This document shows positions 5,509 through 11,746 of a DNA stretch of 11,746 nt, one piece after another (the first letter of the stretch is position 1; each line of letters opens with the position of its first letter). The position numbers were made by a program, and so were the translations under genes. The notes beneath the pieces are model-generated. The model was not told the origin of the DNA. It searched no databases and saw only the letters and a program-made list of their open reading frames with translations. This stretch comes from an uncultured Lachnospiraceae bacterium (lineage in GTDB: Bacteria; Bacillota; Clostridia; Lachnospirales; Lachnospiraceae), in the NCBI GenBank assembly GCA_910586955.1, contig CAJUMM010000078.1, positions 1-11,746 of the forward strand, in the 5' to 3' direction.

Positions 5509-7149
5509 CTAGTTGTCCTCCTCGTCGTTTACGGTCTTGGTGTAAACCGTCCGCTTTCTGGCCATGACGTCGCTCTCCAGATACTCGTCGTAGGTGGTGA
5601 TCTTGTCGATCATGCTGCCATTTGGCAAAAGCTCGATAATCCGGTTGGCGGTGGTCTGGACAATCTGGTGATCCCGGGAAGAGAAGAGCAGCACGCCGGG
5701 GAATTTAATGAGACCGTTGTTTAAGGCCGTGATGGCTTCCATGTCCAGATGGTCGGTGGGTTCGTCGAGAATCAGGATGTTGGCTCCGGAGATCATCAGC
5801 TTGGAAAGCATACAGCGGACCTTTTCTCCTCCCGAGAGAACCCGGACTTTCTTCACCCCGTCCTCTCCGGCAAAGAGCATCCGTCCCAGGAAGCCCCGGA
5901 CATAGGTGGCATCCTTAATCTCGGAGTACTGGGTCAGCCAGTCTACGATAATGTCGTCGTTGTCAAATTCCGAGGAATTGTCCTTGGGGAAATAGGACTG
6001 GCTGGTGGTGACACCCCATTTGTAGGTGCCCTCGTCCGGCTCCAGTTCTCCGGCCAGAATGCGGAACAGAGTGGTCTTGGCAAATTCATTGCTTCCCACG
6101 AAGGCTACCTTGTCGTCATGTCCCAGGATAAAGGAGATATTGTCTAAGATCTTTACCCCGTCAATGGTCTTGGAGATCCCCTCCACAGTCAGCACTTCGT
6201 TCCCGATCTCCCGGTTGGGACGGAAATCAATGTAGGGATATTTCCGGCTGGAGGGTTTGATCTCGTCCAGTTCGATTTTTTCCAGTGCCCGCTTCCGGGA
6301 AGTGGCCTGCTTGGATTTGGAAGCGTTGGCGCTGAAACGGGAGATAAATTCCTGCAGCTCCTTGATCTTTTCTTCCTTCTTCTTATTGGCCTCCTTCATC
6401 TGGCGGATCAGGAGCTGGCTTGACTCGTACCAGAAATCGTAGTTTCCGGCATAGAGCTGGATTTTGCCGTAGTCAATATCCGCAATATGGGTGCAGACCT
6501 TGTTCAGGAAATAGCGGTCGTGGGAGACCACAATTACCGTGTTGCTGAAATTGATAAGAAATTCCTCCAGCCAGGCGATGGCGTCCAGATCCAGATGGTT
6601 GGTGGGCTCGTCTAAGAGAAGGATATCCGGGTTGCCAAAGAGGGCCTGGGCCAGCAGCACCTTTACCTTCTGGGCTCCCAAGAGATCCTTCATAAGGCTG
6701 TAGTGGAGGTCTGTTTCGATTCCCAAGCCGTTTAAAAGGGTGGCGGCGTCGGATTCTGCCTCCCAGCCGTCCATATCGGCAAATTCCGCCTCCAGCTCGC
6801 TGGCACGGATGCCGTCCTCATCGGTAAAGTCCTCCTTGGCGTAGATGGCGTCTTTCTCCTTCATAATCTGGTACAGGCGGGCATTGCCCATGATCACCGT
6901 ATCCAGAACTGTGTACTCATCGTACTGGAAGTGATCCTGCTTTAAAAAGGAAAGCCGCTGGCCGGGAGTAATGGCAATGTCCCCGTTGGTGGAGTCCAGC
7001 TCCCCGGAGAGGATTTTCAAGAAGGTGGATTTTCCTGCCCCGTTGGCGCCGATAAGGCCGTAGCAGTTGCCCTCGGTAAATTTAATATTTACGTCTTCGA
7101 ACAGAGCCTTTTTTCCAATCCGGAGGGTTACATTATTTGCACTAATCAT
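5509..7149 (-). CDS. ABC-F family ATPase, YbiT-like
   Basis: A 546-residue protein with two ABC ATPase domains and no membrane segments, as in ABC-F proteins that act on the ribosome. Domain 1 has Walker A GANGAGKS (34-41), Walker B ILLLDEP (176-182) and switch His210. The linker region (about 240-300) contains RFSANASKSKQATSRKRALEKI, very like E. coli YbiT. Domain 2 has LSGGE (438-442) and LILDEP (459-464). Odd points: signature 1 reads LLGAQ (156-160); Walker A of domain 2 reads GSNEFAKT (352-359), without the usual GxGK; its switch position reads SSRDH, placing Arg492 where His is expected. YbiT itself has a degenerate first signature, so some of this is family character. The ATG has GGAG 8 bases upstream. 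Probably monocistronic. Whether it confers antibiotic protection or serves translation generally cannot be told. Confidence 0.9.
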   Translation of the reverse strand: MISANNVTLRIGKKALFEDVNIKFTEGNCYGLIGANGAGKSTFLKILSGELDSTNGDIAITPGQRLSFLKQDHFQYDEYTVLDTVIMGNARLYQIMKEKDAIYAKEDFTDEDGIRASELEAEFADMDGWEAESDAATLLNGLGIETDLHYSLMKDLLGAQKVKVLLAQALFGNPDILLLDEPTNHLDLDAIAWLEEFLINFSNTVIVVSHDRYFLNKVCTHIADIDYGKIQLYAGNYDFWYESSQLLIRQMKEANKKKEEKIKELQEFISRFSANASKSKQATSRKRALEKIELDEIKPSSRKYPYIDFRPNREIGNEVLTVEGISKTIDGVKILDNISFILGHDDKVAFVGSNEFAKTTLFRILAGELEPDEGTYKWGVTTSQSYFPKDNSSEFDNDDIIVDWLTQYSEIKDATYVRGFLGRMLFAGEDGVKKVRVLSGGEKVRCMLSKLMISGANILILDEPTDHLDMEAITALNNGLIKFPGVLLFSSRDHQIVQTTANRIIELLPNGSMIDKITTYDEYLESDVMARKRTVYTKTVNDEEDN

Positions 7150-7188
7150 AGATTTCGCTCCTCATTGTGGTTGTTATAATCCCTTCCT

Positions 7189-7216
7189 ATTTTACAGAAA
7201 AATGCCGATTTTGCAA
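7189..7216 (-). promoter_or_regulatory. Probable promoter of the ABC-F gene
   Basis: On the minus strand, TTGCAA (7216-7211) and TAAAAT (7194-7189) are separated by 16 bases. Transcription would start near 7182, about 33 bases before the start codon. A TATAA-like string lies slightly downstream but has no matching -35. Confidence 0.5.
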
Positions 7217-7276
7217 GTGTTTTTTCCGTAATTCCGGCTATTTTGGAAGGTTCCGGGGAAAATTGTGATTTGGAGA

Positions 7277-7305
7277 TTGCGATTGGAGGGAAGGTGAAAT
7301 ATAAT
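7277..7305 (+). promoter_or_regulatory. Promoter of the surface-acylation operon
   Basis: TTGCGA (7277-7282) and a perfect TATAAT (7300-7305) are separated by 17 bases. Transcription would start near 7312, giving a 40-base leader that carries GAGGAGGG (7339-7346) seven bases before the ATG at 7354. It diverges from the ABC-F promoter without overlapping it. Confidence 0.7.
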
Positions 7306-7353
7306 AAGAGGGAGAGACCTTAAGGACAGGAAATTTGTGAGGAGGGATGCTGT

Positions 7354-9090
7354 ATGAAGGAACCGGGAGGCTATGGTTTTTGCCCGAAATGCGGAGCCCT
7401 GATGCGTGACGGCCTGTGCCCGGGGTGCGGATACGGGAAAACAATGAAAAAAGGGGCCGCCAGGGCCGGGAAAAAATCCGGCTCTCAAAGTGCGGGAAAG
7501 GGCCCCCTGTGGCTGGTTCTGGCAGTCGTTGTTCTCTGCGGCATGGTTCTGGGGACTTCTCTGTGGAACAGGGGAGAAACTTCTTTGGAGGAAGAGGAGG
7601 AAGCTTCGGAGGAAGAAGGAACCTCCTACGGCCAAAGCCAGGAATACTATTTTGACGGGACCCTGGTTACGGAGGACCCAATCGCCTACGGGGAGCCCCT
7701 GGCCGGAAACGGAGGTCTCTTTGGGGGACGGCCGGTCTTGCCCTATCAGCCGGAGGTAGATCCAAAATCCTATCATCCGGATCCGGAGGACGATTTTTAC
7801 CGGTGCCTTGCCAATGCAGAGGGTGAGGAGGGACTGGGTTATTCTGTTGCCTGGGAAAAGGAGGAAATTGCTCTGGAAAACGGCACAGACAAAGGTACCT
7901 TTGAGATTCCTAAGGTGGAATCGGAAAATCCGGAGCTGGACAAGCGTATGAATTCCGAAATTCGGGAGATGATTTTACCAGAGGATCTGAAAGGGGAATA
8001 TCTGCCCCAGATTACCTTTTATGTGACCCGCATGAGTGAGGAGCGTTTCAGCGCCGTACTGGAACTGGGAGTTCCGGATCCTTCCACCCAGCAGGAGTAT
8101 GCAGGCGTCACTTACATGGAATACCCCAAGCTTCTTCGGACGGTTAATTATAATATGGAAACAGGAGAGAGGCTTTGGGCCGAAGACATGCTTGAGATAA
8201 CGCCGGCTATGGCCGCCCGGTTCTGGTCTTTGTGCTGCTGGCAGAATCCCAATGCCGGCATTCTTAAAACCTTTGAGGAGCTGGGGATAGAGGGTTTGGC
8301 AGAGAAGCTTTCCGGGGAAGAGGCAATTTGTTTTTACACGCCGGTGGGGCTGGAGATTGGTTTTTATGATGAAGGGGGCTATATTACGGCTACGGTGAAC
8401 CGGGAGCATTCCCTGCCTTTTTACCGGTATTTCCTGGAGGAGCCGGATTATGAACCTTCGCCGGAGGATGCTTATTACAAAAGACTTGTGAATGCCCTCC
8501 GGGAGGATCTGAGCTACCAGGTGGAATTTCAGGTCCGCAATTATGAAGACGAGACGGGCCGGTACTATTTCTATTATCCCCAGCTTGCAGGGGGAGAGAT
8601 TCCCAATCTGGAGGAGATCAATGAGCGCATCCGGGAAATAGCCTGGATTTACAGTGAAGAACCACGTCTCGGGGCTCCGGACGGAGTGGAAACCATTTCC
8701 TATGTGACCTATATGGATGAAGAGGTTATCAGCATTGTGGTTTGCGAGTATACGTATCATTGTAACCTGGAGGGGATCTGGGAGGAGCTTGGGCGTCTCT
8801 ACAGCGTCACCTTTGATTTAAAGGAGGGAAAAGAAATTCCCAAGCTTGAGATTCTTCCTATGGACACAGCCTTTGCCGGCCGGTTCCTGGAGCTTTTGGA
8901 AGAACAAAAAGAAAAAAATCCCAGACGGAGCAGCATGGAGCTGGAGACGCCGGAGTCCATCTACCGGTATTACTTCACGGATGAGTGGAACAATCTGGCC
9001 TTTTACACACCGGTGGGAATCGAGGCAGGATTTAACCGGGTTGGGTATTATTTAACGGTAACCGTAAAACAATCACAGGAGGATTCATAA
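7354..9090 (+). CDS. Zinc-ribbon, single-pass membrane protein with duplicated DUF3298/RsiV-like domains
   Basis: The 578 residues begin with a four-cysteine zinc ribbon (Cys10, Cys13, Cys22, Cys25), then a basic segment (30-49), one membrane helix (about 51-71), a Glu-rich spacer (78-89) and a large domain predicted outside the cell. That part is two homologous halves. Half 1 (about 142-352) begins PDPEDDFYRCLANA and ends FYTPVGLEIGFYDEGGYITATV; half 2 (about 368-574) begins PSPEDAYYKRLVNA and ends FYTPVGIEAGFNRVGYYLTVTV. The layout of each half resembles the DUF4163/DUF3298 module found in RsiV and PdaC, which bind lysozyme or act on peptidoglycan; no PdaC-type deacetylase catalytic domain is seen. 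First gene of the operon. Zinc ribbon, topology and duplication are clear; domain identity is moderately sure, function unknown. Confidence 0.8.
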   Translation: MKEPGGYGFCPKCGALMRDGLCPGCGYGKTMKKGAARAGKKSGSQSAGKGPLWLVLAVVVLCGMVLGTSLWNRGETSLEEEEEASEEEGTSYGQSQEYYFDGTLVTEDPIAYGEPLAGNGGLFGGRPVLPYQPEVDPKSYHPDPEDDFYRCLANAEGEEGLGYSVAWEKEEIALENGTDKGTFEIPKVESENPELDKRMNSEIREMILPEDLKGEYLPQITFYVTRMSEERFSAVLELGVPDPSTQQEYAGVTYMEYPKLLRTVNYNMETGERLWAEDMLEITPAMAARFWSLCCWQNPNAGILKTFEELGIEGLAEKLSGEEAICFYTPVGLEIGFYDEGGYITATVNREHSLPFYRYFLEEPDYEPSPEDAYYKRLVNALREDLSYQVEFQVRNYEDETGRYYFYYPQLAGGEIPNLEEINERIREIAWIYSEEPRLGAPDGVETISYVTYMDEEVISIVVCEYTYHCNLEGIWEELGRLYSVTFDLKEGKEIPKLEILPMDTAFAGRFLELLEEQKEKNPRRSSMELETPESIYRYYFTDEWNNLAFYTPVGIEAGFNRVGYYLTVTVKQSQEDS

Positions 9091-9094
9091 AACA

Positions 9095-9622
9095 ATGAAG
9101 AACAGAACATTTATTTCCATGGTACTTTTCGGGTTTTCCCTGCTGTTTCTTGCAGGCTGCGGGAAAGGTAAAGAAGAGAAGCAGCCGGAGGTGGGAGAGA
9201 TTTTGAAGGCGGTCCAGGAGGCTTACGGGGAGAATTATCTGCCGGATATGGATCTGGATGAGGCCGCTCTTTCCCAGATGCTGGGAATGGATCTGGATTC
9301 CGTGGAGTCCTTTGCGGCCCAGATGCCTATGATCGGCGCCCACCCGGACCGGGTGATCATTGCCAAGGCCAAGGAGGGCAGAGGAGATGATTTGGAAGCG
9401 GAGCTTACGAAGATGCGCACGGCTCTGGTGGAGGATACCATGATTTACCCCATGAATATGGCAAAGACCCAGGCCTGCCAGGTAGTGCGTCACGGGGACT
9501 ATGCGGCTCTCTTTCTGGTGGGAGCTCTGGATGAACGTCCGGATCCCACAGAGGAGGAAGCTCTTGATTTTGCCAAAGAGGAGACCCAGAAGGCCGTTGA
9601 TGCTTTTGAGGCTTGTTTTTAA
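9095..9622 (+). CDS. DUF4358-like lipoprotein
   Basis: A 175-residue protein with a lipoprotein signal peptide: a short basic start, hydrophobic FISMVLFGFSLLFLAG, then Cys22 in LAGC as the lipidation site, so it should be anchored outside the membrane. The mature part (VGEILKAVQEAYGENYLPDMDLDEAALSQMLGM followed by a beta/alpha region with HPDRVIIAKAKEG) matches my memory of DUF4358 proteins, which in Lachnospiraceae often sit beside MBOAT and DHHW genes. AGGAGG (9077-9082) lies inside the end of the previous gene, 12 bases from the ATG, a longer spacing than usual. Its stop abuts the MBOAT start. Role unknown; partnership with the acylation genes is inferred from position. Confidence 0.8.
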   Translation: MKNRTFISMVLFGFSLLFLAGCGKGKEEKQPEVGEILKAVQEAYGENYLPDMDLDEAALSQMLGMDLDSVESFAAQMPMIGAHPDRVIIAKAKEGRGDDLEAELTKMRTALVEDTMIYPMNMAKTQACQVVRHGDYAALFLVGALDERPDPTEEEALDFAKEETQKAVDAFEACF

Positions 9623-10954
9623 ATGGTATTCAGCAGCTTTACCTTTTTACTTGCCTTTCTGCCGGTGATGCTGGCGGTCTATTTTCTGGCTCCTCCTAAG
9701 TTCCGAAACGGCGTTCTCTTTCTGGGAAGCCTGTTCTTTTATGCCTGGGGGGAGCCGGTCTATGTGCTGCTGATGCTTTTTTCCACCCTGGTGGACTATG
9801 TACATGGACTGCTGGCAGGGCGCTTCCGGGGCACTTGGAAAAGCAGGGCGGTTCTCTGCTCTTCGGTGGCAGTGAATTTAGGGCTTCTAGCATTTTTTAA
9901 ATACAGCGGCCTCGCCCCCCTTCCCATTGGGATTTCCTTCTATACCTTTCAGACCATGTCCTACACCATAGATGTCTGCCGGGGGAGGACGCCTGTACAG
10001 AGAAATATCATCGCCTTTGGAGCTTATGTGGCCATGTTTCCCCAGCTCATTGCCGGCCCCATTGTCCGCTATGCGGAAATTCAAAAGGAATTGGATGAGA
10101 GAAAGACAGGCCTTAAGGACATGAGCGCCGGACTGGATCGTTTCCTCTTGGGCCTTGGGAAGAAGGTGCTTCTGGCAAACTCTTTCGGGGAGCTGTGGCT
10201 GAAGTACAGCCAGGGAACATCCCCAAGCGTCCTGGGAGCCTGGATTGGGATTTTGGCCTTTGCCCTGCAGATTTACTTTGATTTTTCCGGCTACTCCGAT
10301 ATGGCTGTAGGGCTTGGAAGAATGCTGGGCTTTACCTTCCCGGAAAATTTCAACTATCCCTATATTTCCAGAAGCATTACGGAATTTTGGCGGCGCTGGC
10401 ATATGACTTTGGGAGGCTGGTTCCGGGAGTATGTGTACATTCCTCTGGGAGGAAGCCGCAGAGGGCGTCTTATACAGCTCCGCAATATCCTGGTTGTGTG
10501 GATGCTCACAGGTATCTGGCACGGGGCCGGATGGAACTTCCTGGTCTGGGGCCTTTATTTTGCAGTGATTTTGATTGCAGAAAAGGTGCTGCTCCTGGAG
10601 ATTTTAGAGAAACTTCCGGAAGCCTTTTCCCATGTGTATGCCCTTCTGGCCATTCTGGCAGGCTGGGTGATTTTTGCCTTTGACTCCCTTCCCCAGGGGG
10701 TGAGGTGGCTGGGGCTGATGACGGGCCTTTCCGGTGCTCCCCTTTGGAGCACAGTGGATCTGTATGAGCTTCGCTCCTACGGGCTCTTGCTTCTGTCAGG
10801 CATGCTTTTTAGCACACCCTTATGCAGGAATCTGGGCAGAAAGTATCTGCGCTCCCCGGCCTGGCAGACGGCGGGCCTTCTGGCGGTGGGAATTTTAAGC
10901 TTTGCGGGGCTTGCGGCGGGAAGCTATAACCCCTTTTTGTATTTTCGATTTTAA
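9623..10954 (+). CDS. MBOAT family membrane O-acyltransferase (AlgI/DltB-like)
   Basis: A 443-residue polytopic membrane protein that begins MVFSSFTFLLAFLPVML, as is typical for the bacterial AlgI-type MBOATs. Conserved signatures are GISFYTFQTMSYTIDV (113-128), FPQLIAGPIVRY, DFSGYSDMAVGLGRMLGF, FWRRWHMTLGGWFREYVYIPLGG with His260, and TGIWHGAGWNFLVWG with His300, the expected catalytic histidine. Such proteins pass acyl groups across the membrane for O-acylation of alginate, teichoic acid or peptidoglycan by a partner. The partner here is probably the DHHW protein next door. The ATG directly abuts the lipoprotein stop with only GAGG (9608-9611) as ribosome binding site, so translation is probably coupled. 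Length and motifs look intact. Family is very confident; the polymer acylated is unknown. Confidence 0.95.
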   Translation: MVFSSFTFLLAFLPVMLAVYFLAPPKFRNGVLFLGSLFFYAWGEPVYVLLMLFSTLVDYVHGLLAGRFRGTWKSRAVLCSSVAVNLGLLAFFKYSGLAPLPIGISFYTFQTMSYTIDVCRGRTPVQRNIIAFGAYVAMFPQLIAGPIVRYAEIQKELDERKTGLKDMSAGLDRFLLGLGKKVLLANSFGELWLKYSQGTSPSVLGAWIGILAFALQIYFDFSGYSDMAVGLGRMLGFTFPENFNYPYISRSITEFWRRWHMTLGGWFREYVYIPLGGSRRGRLIQLRNILVVWMLTGIWHGAGWNFLVWGLYFAVILIAEKVLLLEILEKLPEAFSHVYALLAILAGWVIFAFDSLPQGVRWLGLMTGLSGAPLWSTVDLYELRSYGLLLLSGMLFSTPLCRNLGRKYLRSPAWQTAGLLAVGILSFAGLAAGSYNPFLYFRF

Positions 10955-10972
10955 TGACGGGACTGGAATAAA
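10954..10972 (+). repeat. 19-bp direct repeat, copy 1
   Basis: ATGACGGGACTGGAATAAA begins on the last base of the MBOAT stop codon and contains a five-codon frame, MTGLE then TAA. The identical copy is at 11009-11027, 55 bases downstream. Confidence 0.9.
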
Positions 10973-11008
10973 TAAAAACAGTCAAATTTCGGAGGCGCCG
11001 GAAGGAAT

Positions 11009-11027
11009 ATGACGGGACTGGAATAAA
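11009..11027 (+). repeat. 19-bp direct repeat, copy 2
   Basis: This copy is identical to 10954-10972. Its MTGLE-stop frame is in phase with, and ends three bases before, the DHHW start at 11030. GGAGG (10991-10995) and GGAAGG (11000-11005) lie just upstream of this copy, not directly before the DHHW start. Confidence 0.9.
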
Positions 11028-11029
11028 AT

Positions 11030-11698
11030 ATGAAAATAAAAGTTTGGATACTATGCACAGCCTGGGTCCTCTTTGCCCTCTTTAACTTCCTGGCTCCCAA
11101 GCGCGTCTTCTCTGAGGCGGAGAACCGCTACCTTGCGCAGAAGCCGGAGTTCCATCGGAAGGCAGTCTTAAGGGGCTCTTATATGGAAGAATATGAGAAG
11201 TGGATGACGGATCAGCTGATTCTCCGGGACGGTTTCGTATCTTTGAAAGCTTCCGCAGATCAGGTCCTTGGCAGGGGAGACATGGGTGGTGTCTATCTGG
11301 GCCAAGACGGATATCTTCTGGAGATGTTTACGGAAATCGATGAGGAAAAATGGAATAGAAATGTGGAAAAAGCCGCCGGCTTCTTAGAGCGCATGGAGGA
11401 GGAGGGACGGACCGTCCATTTCCTGATGGTTCCCACGGGAGCCTGGGTGATGGAAGAGAAACGGCCCCGCTATGCGCCGGAGCTTGACCAGGAGGCGCTT
11501 TTCATGGAGCTGGAAGAGAAGATTCCGGGGTTTGTGAGTGCAAGGCCGGCTCTTCGGAAGGCCTGGGAAGAGCTTCCCCAGGGTGAGGAAAACCAGCTGT
11601 ATTACCGCACGGATCACCACTGGACCTCTCTTGGGGCTTATTACGGCTACCGGGCCCTCCGGGAGGCACAGGGAAAAGAGGTGCCGGCTCTCTCCCAG
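11030..11698 (+). CDS. DHHW family protein (AlgJ/AlgX-like, SGNH-type acyltransferase partner), 3' end missing
   Basis: 223 genuine codons from ATG 11030 until adapter sequence replaces the gene. An N-terminal membrane anchor (about 3-20, IKVWILCTAWVLFALFNFLA) is followed by an extracytoplasmic domain. Family features are MEEYEKWMTDQLILRDGFVSLK, the GGVYLGQDGYLLEMF segment, FLMVPTGAWVM and the name-giving TDHHWTSLGAYYGYRAL with Asp195, His196, His197 and Trp198. In AlgJ/AlgX-type proteins the DHHW-like Asp-His pair and a separate Ser act in acetyl transfer to a polysaccharide; the remaining C-terminal part of the domain is beyond the window. No good ribosome binding site lies directly before the ATG, so reinitiation from the short frame at 11009 is possible. 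Pairing with the MBOAT gene strongly supports a shared acylation role. Confidence 0.88.
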
Positions 11699-11746
11699 AG
11701 ATCGGAAGAGCACACGTCTGAACTCCAGTCACGCACACAAATCTCG
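11699..11746 (+). other. Illumina TruSeq index adapter (not biological)
   Basis: From 11699 the text is the TruSeq read-1 3' adapter: AGATCGGAAGAGC and its continuation to GTCAC at 11732. An 8-base index GCACACAA (11733-11740) and ATCTCG (11741-11746), the start of the flow-cell sequence, follow. The open frame of the DHHW gene runs through it in phase and yields the artefact peptide RSEEHTSELQSR; the opposite strand yields VCVTGVQTCALPI. Genuine genome sequence ends at about 11698. Confidence 0.98.

Noticed and set aside
7192..7776. 194-codon minus-strand frame upstream of the ABC-F gene
   Set aside because: It is antisense to the start of the zinc-ribbon gene and covers both promoters; its composition is that of a shadow frame.
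9887..10522. 211-codon minus-strand frame inside the MBOAT gene
   Set aside because: The plus-strand frame carries all MBOAT signatures; the antisense frame is a by-product of codon bias.
11502..11738. Minus-strand frame beginning MCVTGVQTCALPI
   Set aside because: Its start lies in the Illumina adapter and the rest is antisense to the DHHW gene.

Overview
The window looks like chromosomal DNA from a gut-type Firmicute, most likely Lachnospiraceae or a related Clostridia. The grounds are family-level resemblance only: roughly balanced base composition by eye, strong AGGAGG-type ribosome binding sites, a clostridial YbiT-type ABC-F protein, an Rpn-type nuclease with a KEG-rich tail, and a DUF4358 - MBOAT - DHHW gene order that I associate with that family. 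No rRNA, tRNA, CRISPR array or insertion sequence was seen. The right edge is not biological: the last 48 bases are an Illumina TruSeq index adapter, so the window ends at a contig edge.

Layout. Positions 1-1134 (minus) hold most of an AlaX-type alanyl-tRNA editing protein, cut by the left edge. It diverges from a four-gene plus-strand operon (1313-4313) across a compact back-to-back promoter region. That operon encodes a duplicated SCP2-like protein, a class III PLP aminotransferase related to glutamate-1-semialdehyde aminomutase, a 99-residue protein of unknown function, and a YgjP/SprT-like zinc metalloprotease. An AT-richer 340-base gap follows, then an Rpn/PD-(D/E)XK transposase-like gene (4657-5449) broken by an internal, out-of-frame deletion. 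A strong hairpin at 5464-5492 separates it from the convergent ABC-F gene (5509-7149, minus).

From 7354 to the right edge runs a second plus-strand operon with a near-consensus promoter. It encodes a zinc-ribbon membrane protein with a tandemly duplicated DUF3298/RsiV-like extracellular domain, a DUF4358 lipoprotein, an MBOAT O-acyltransferase, and the N-terminal two-thirds or so of a DHHW (AlgJ/AlgX-like) protein. MBOAT plus DHHW pairs O-acylate extracytoplasmic glycans in known systems, so the inferred job of this operon is acylation of a cell-surface polymer. The two upstream products may be lineage-specific envelope partners.

The best candidates for something undescribed are the SCP2-duplicate/aminotransferase/99-residue operon and the accessory proteins of the acylation operon. 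Neither can be given a substrate from sequence alone.
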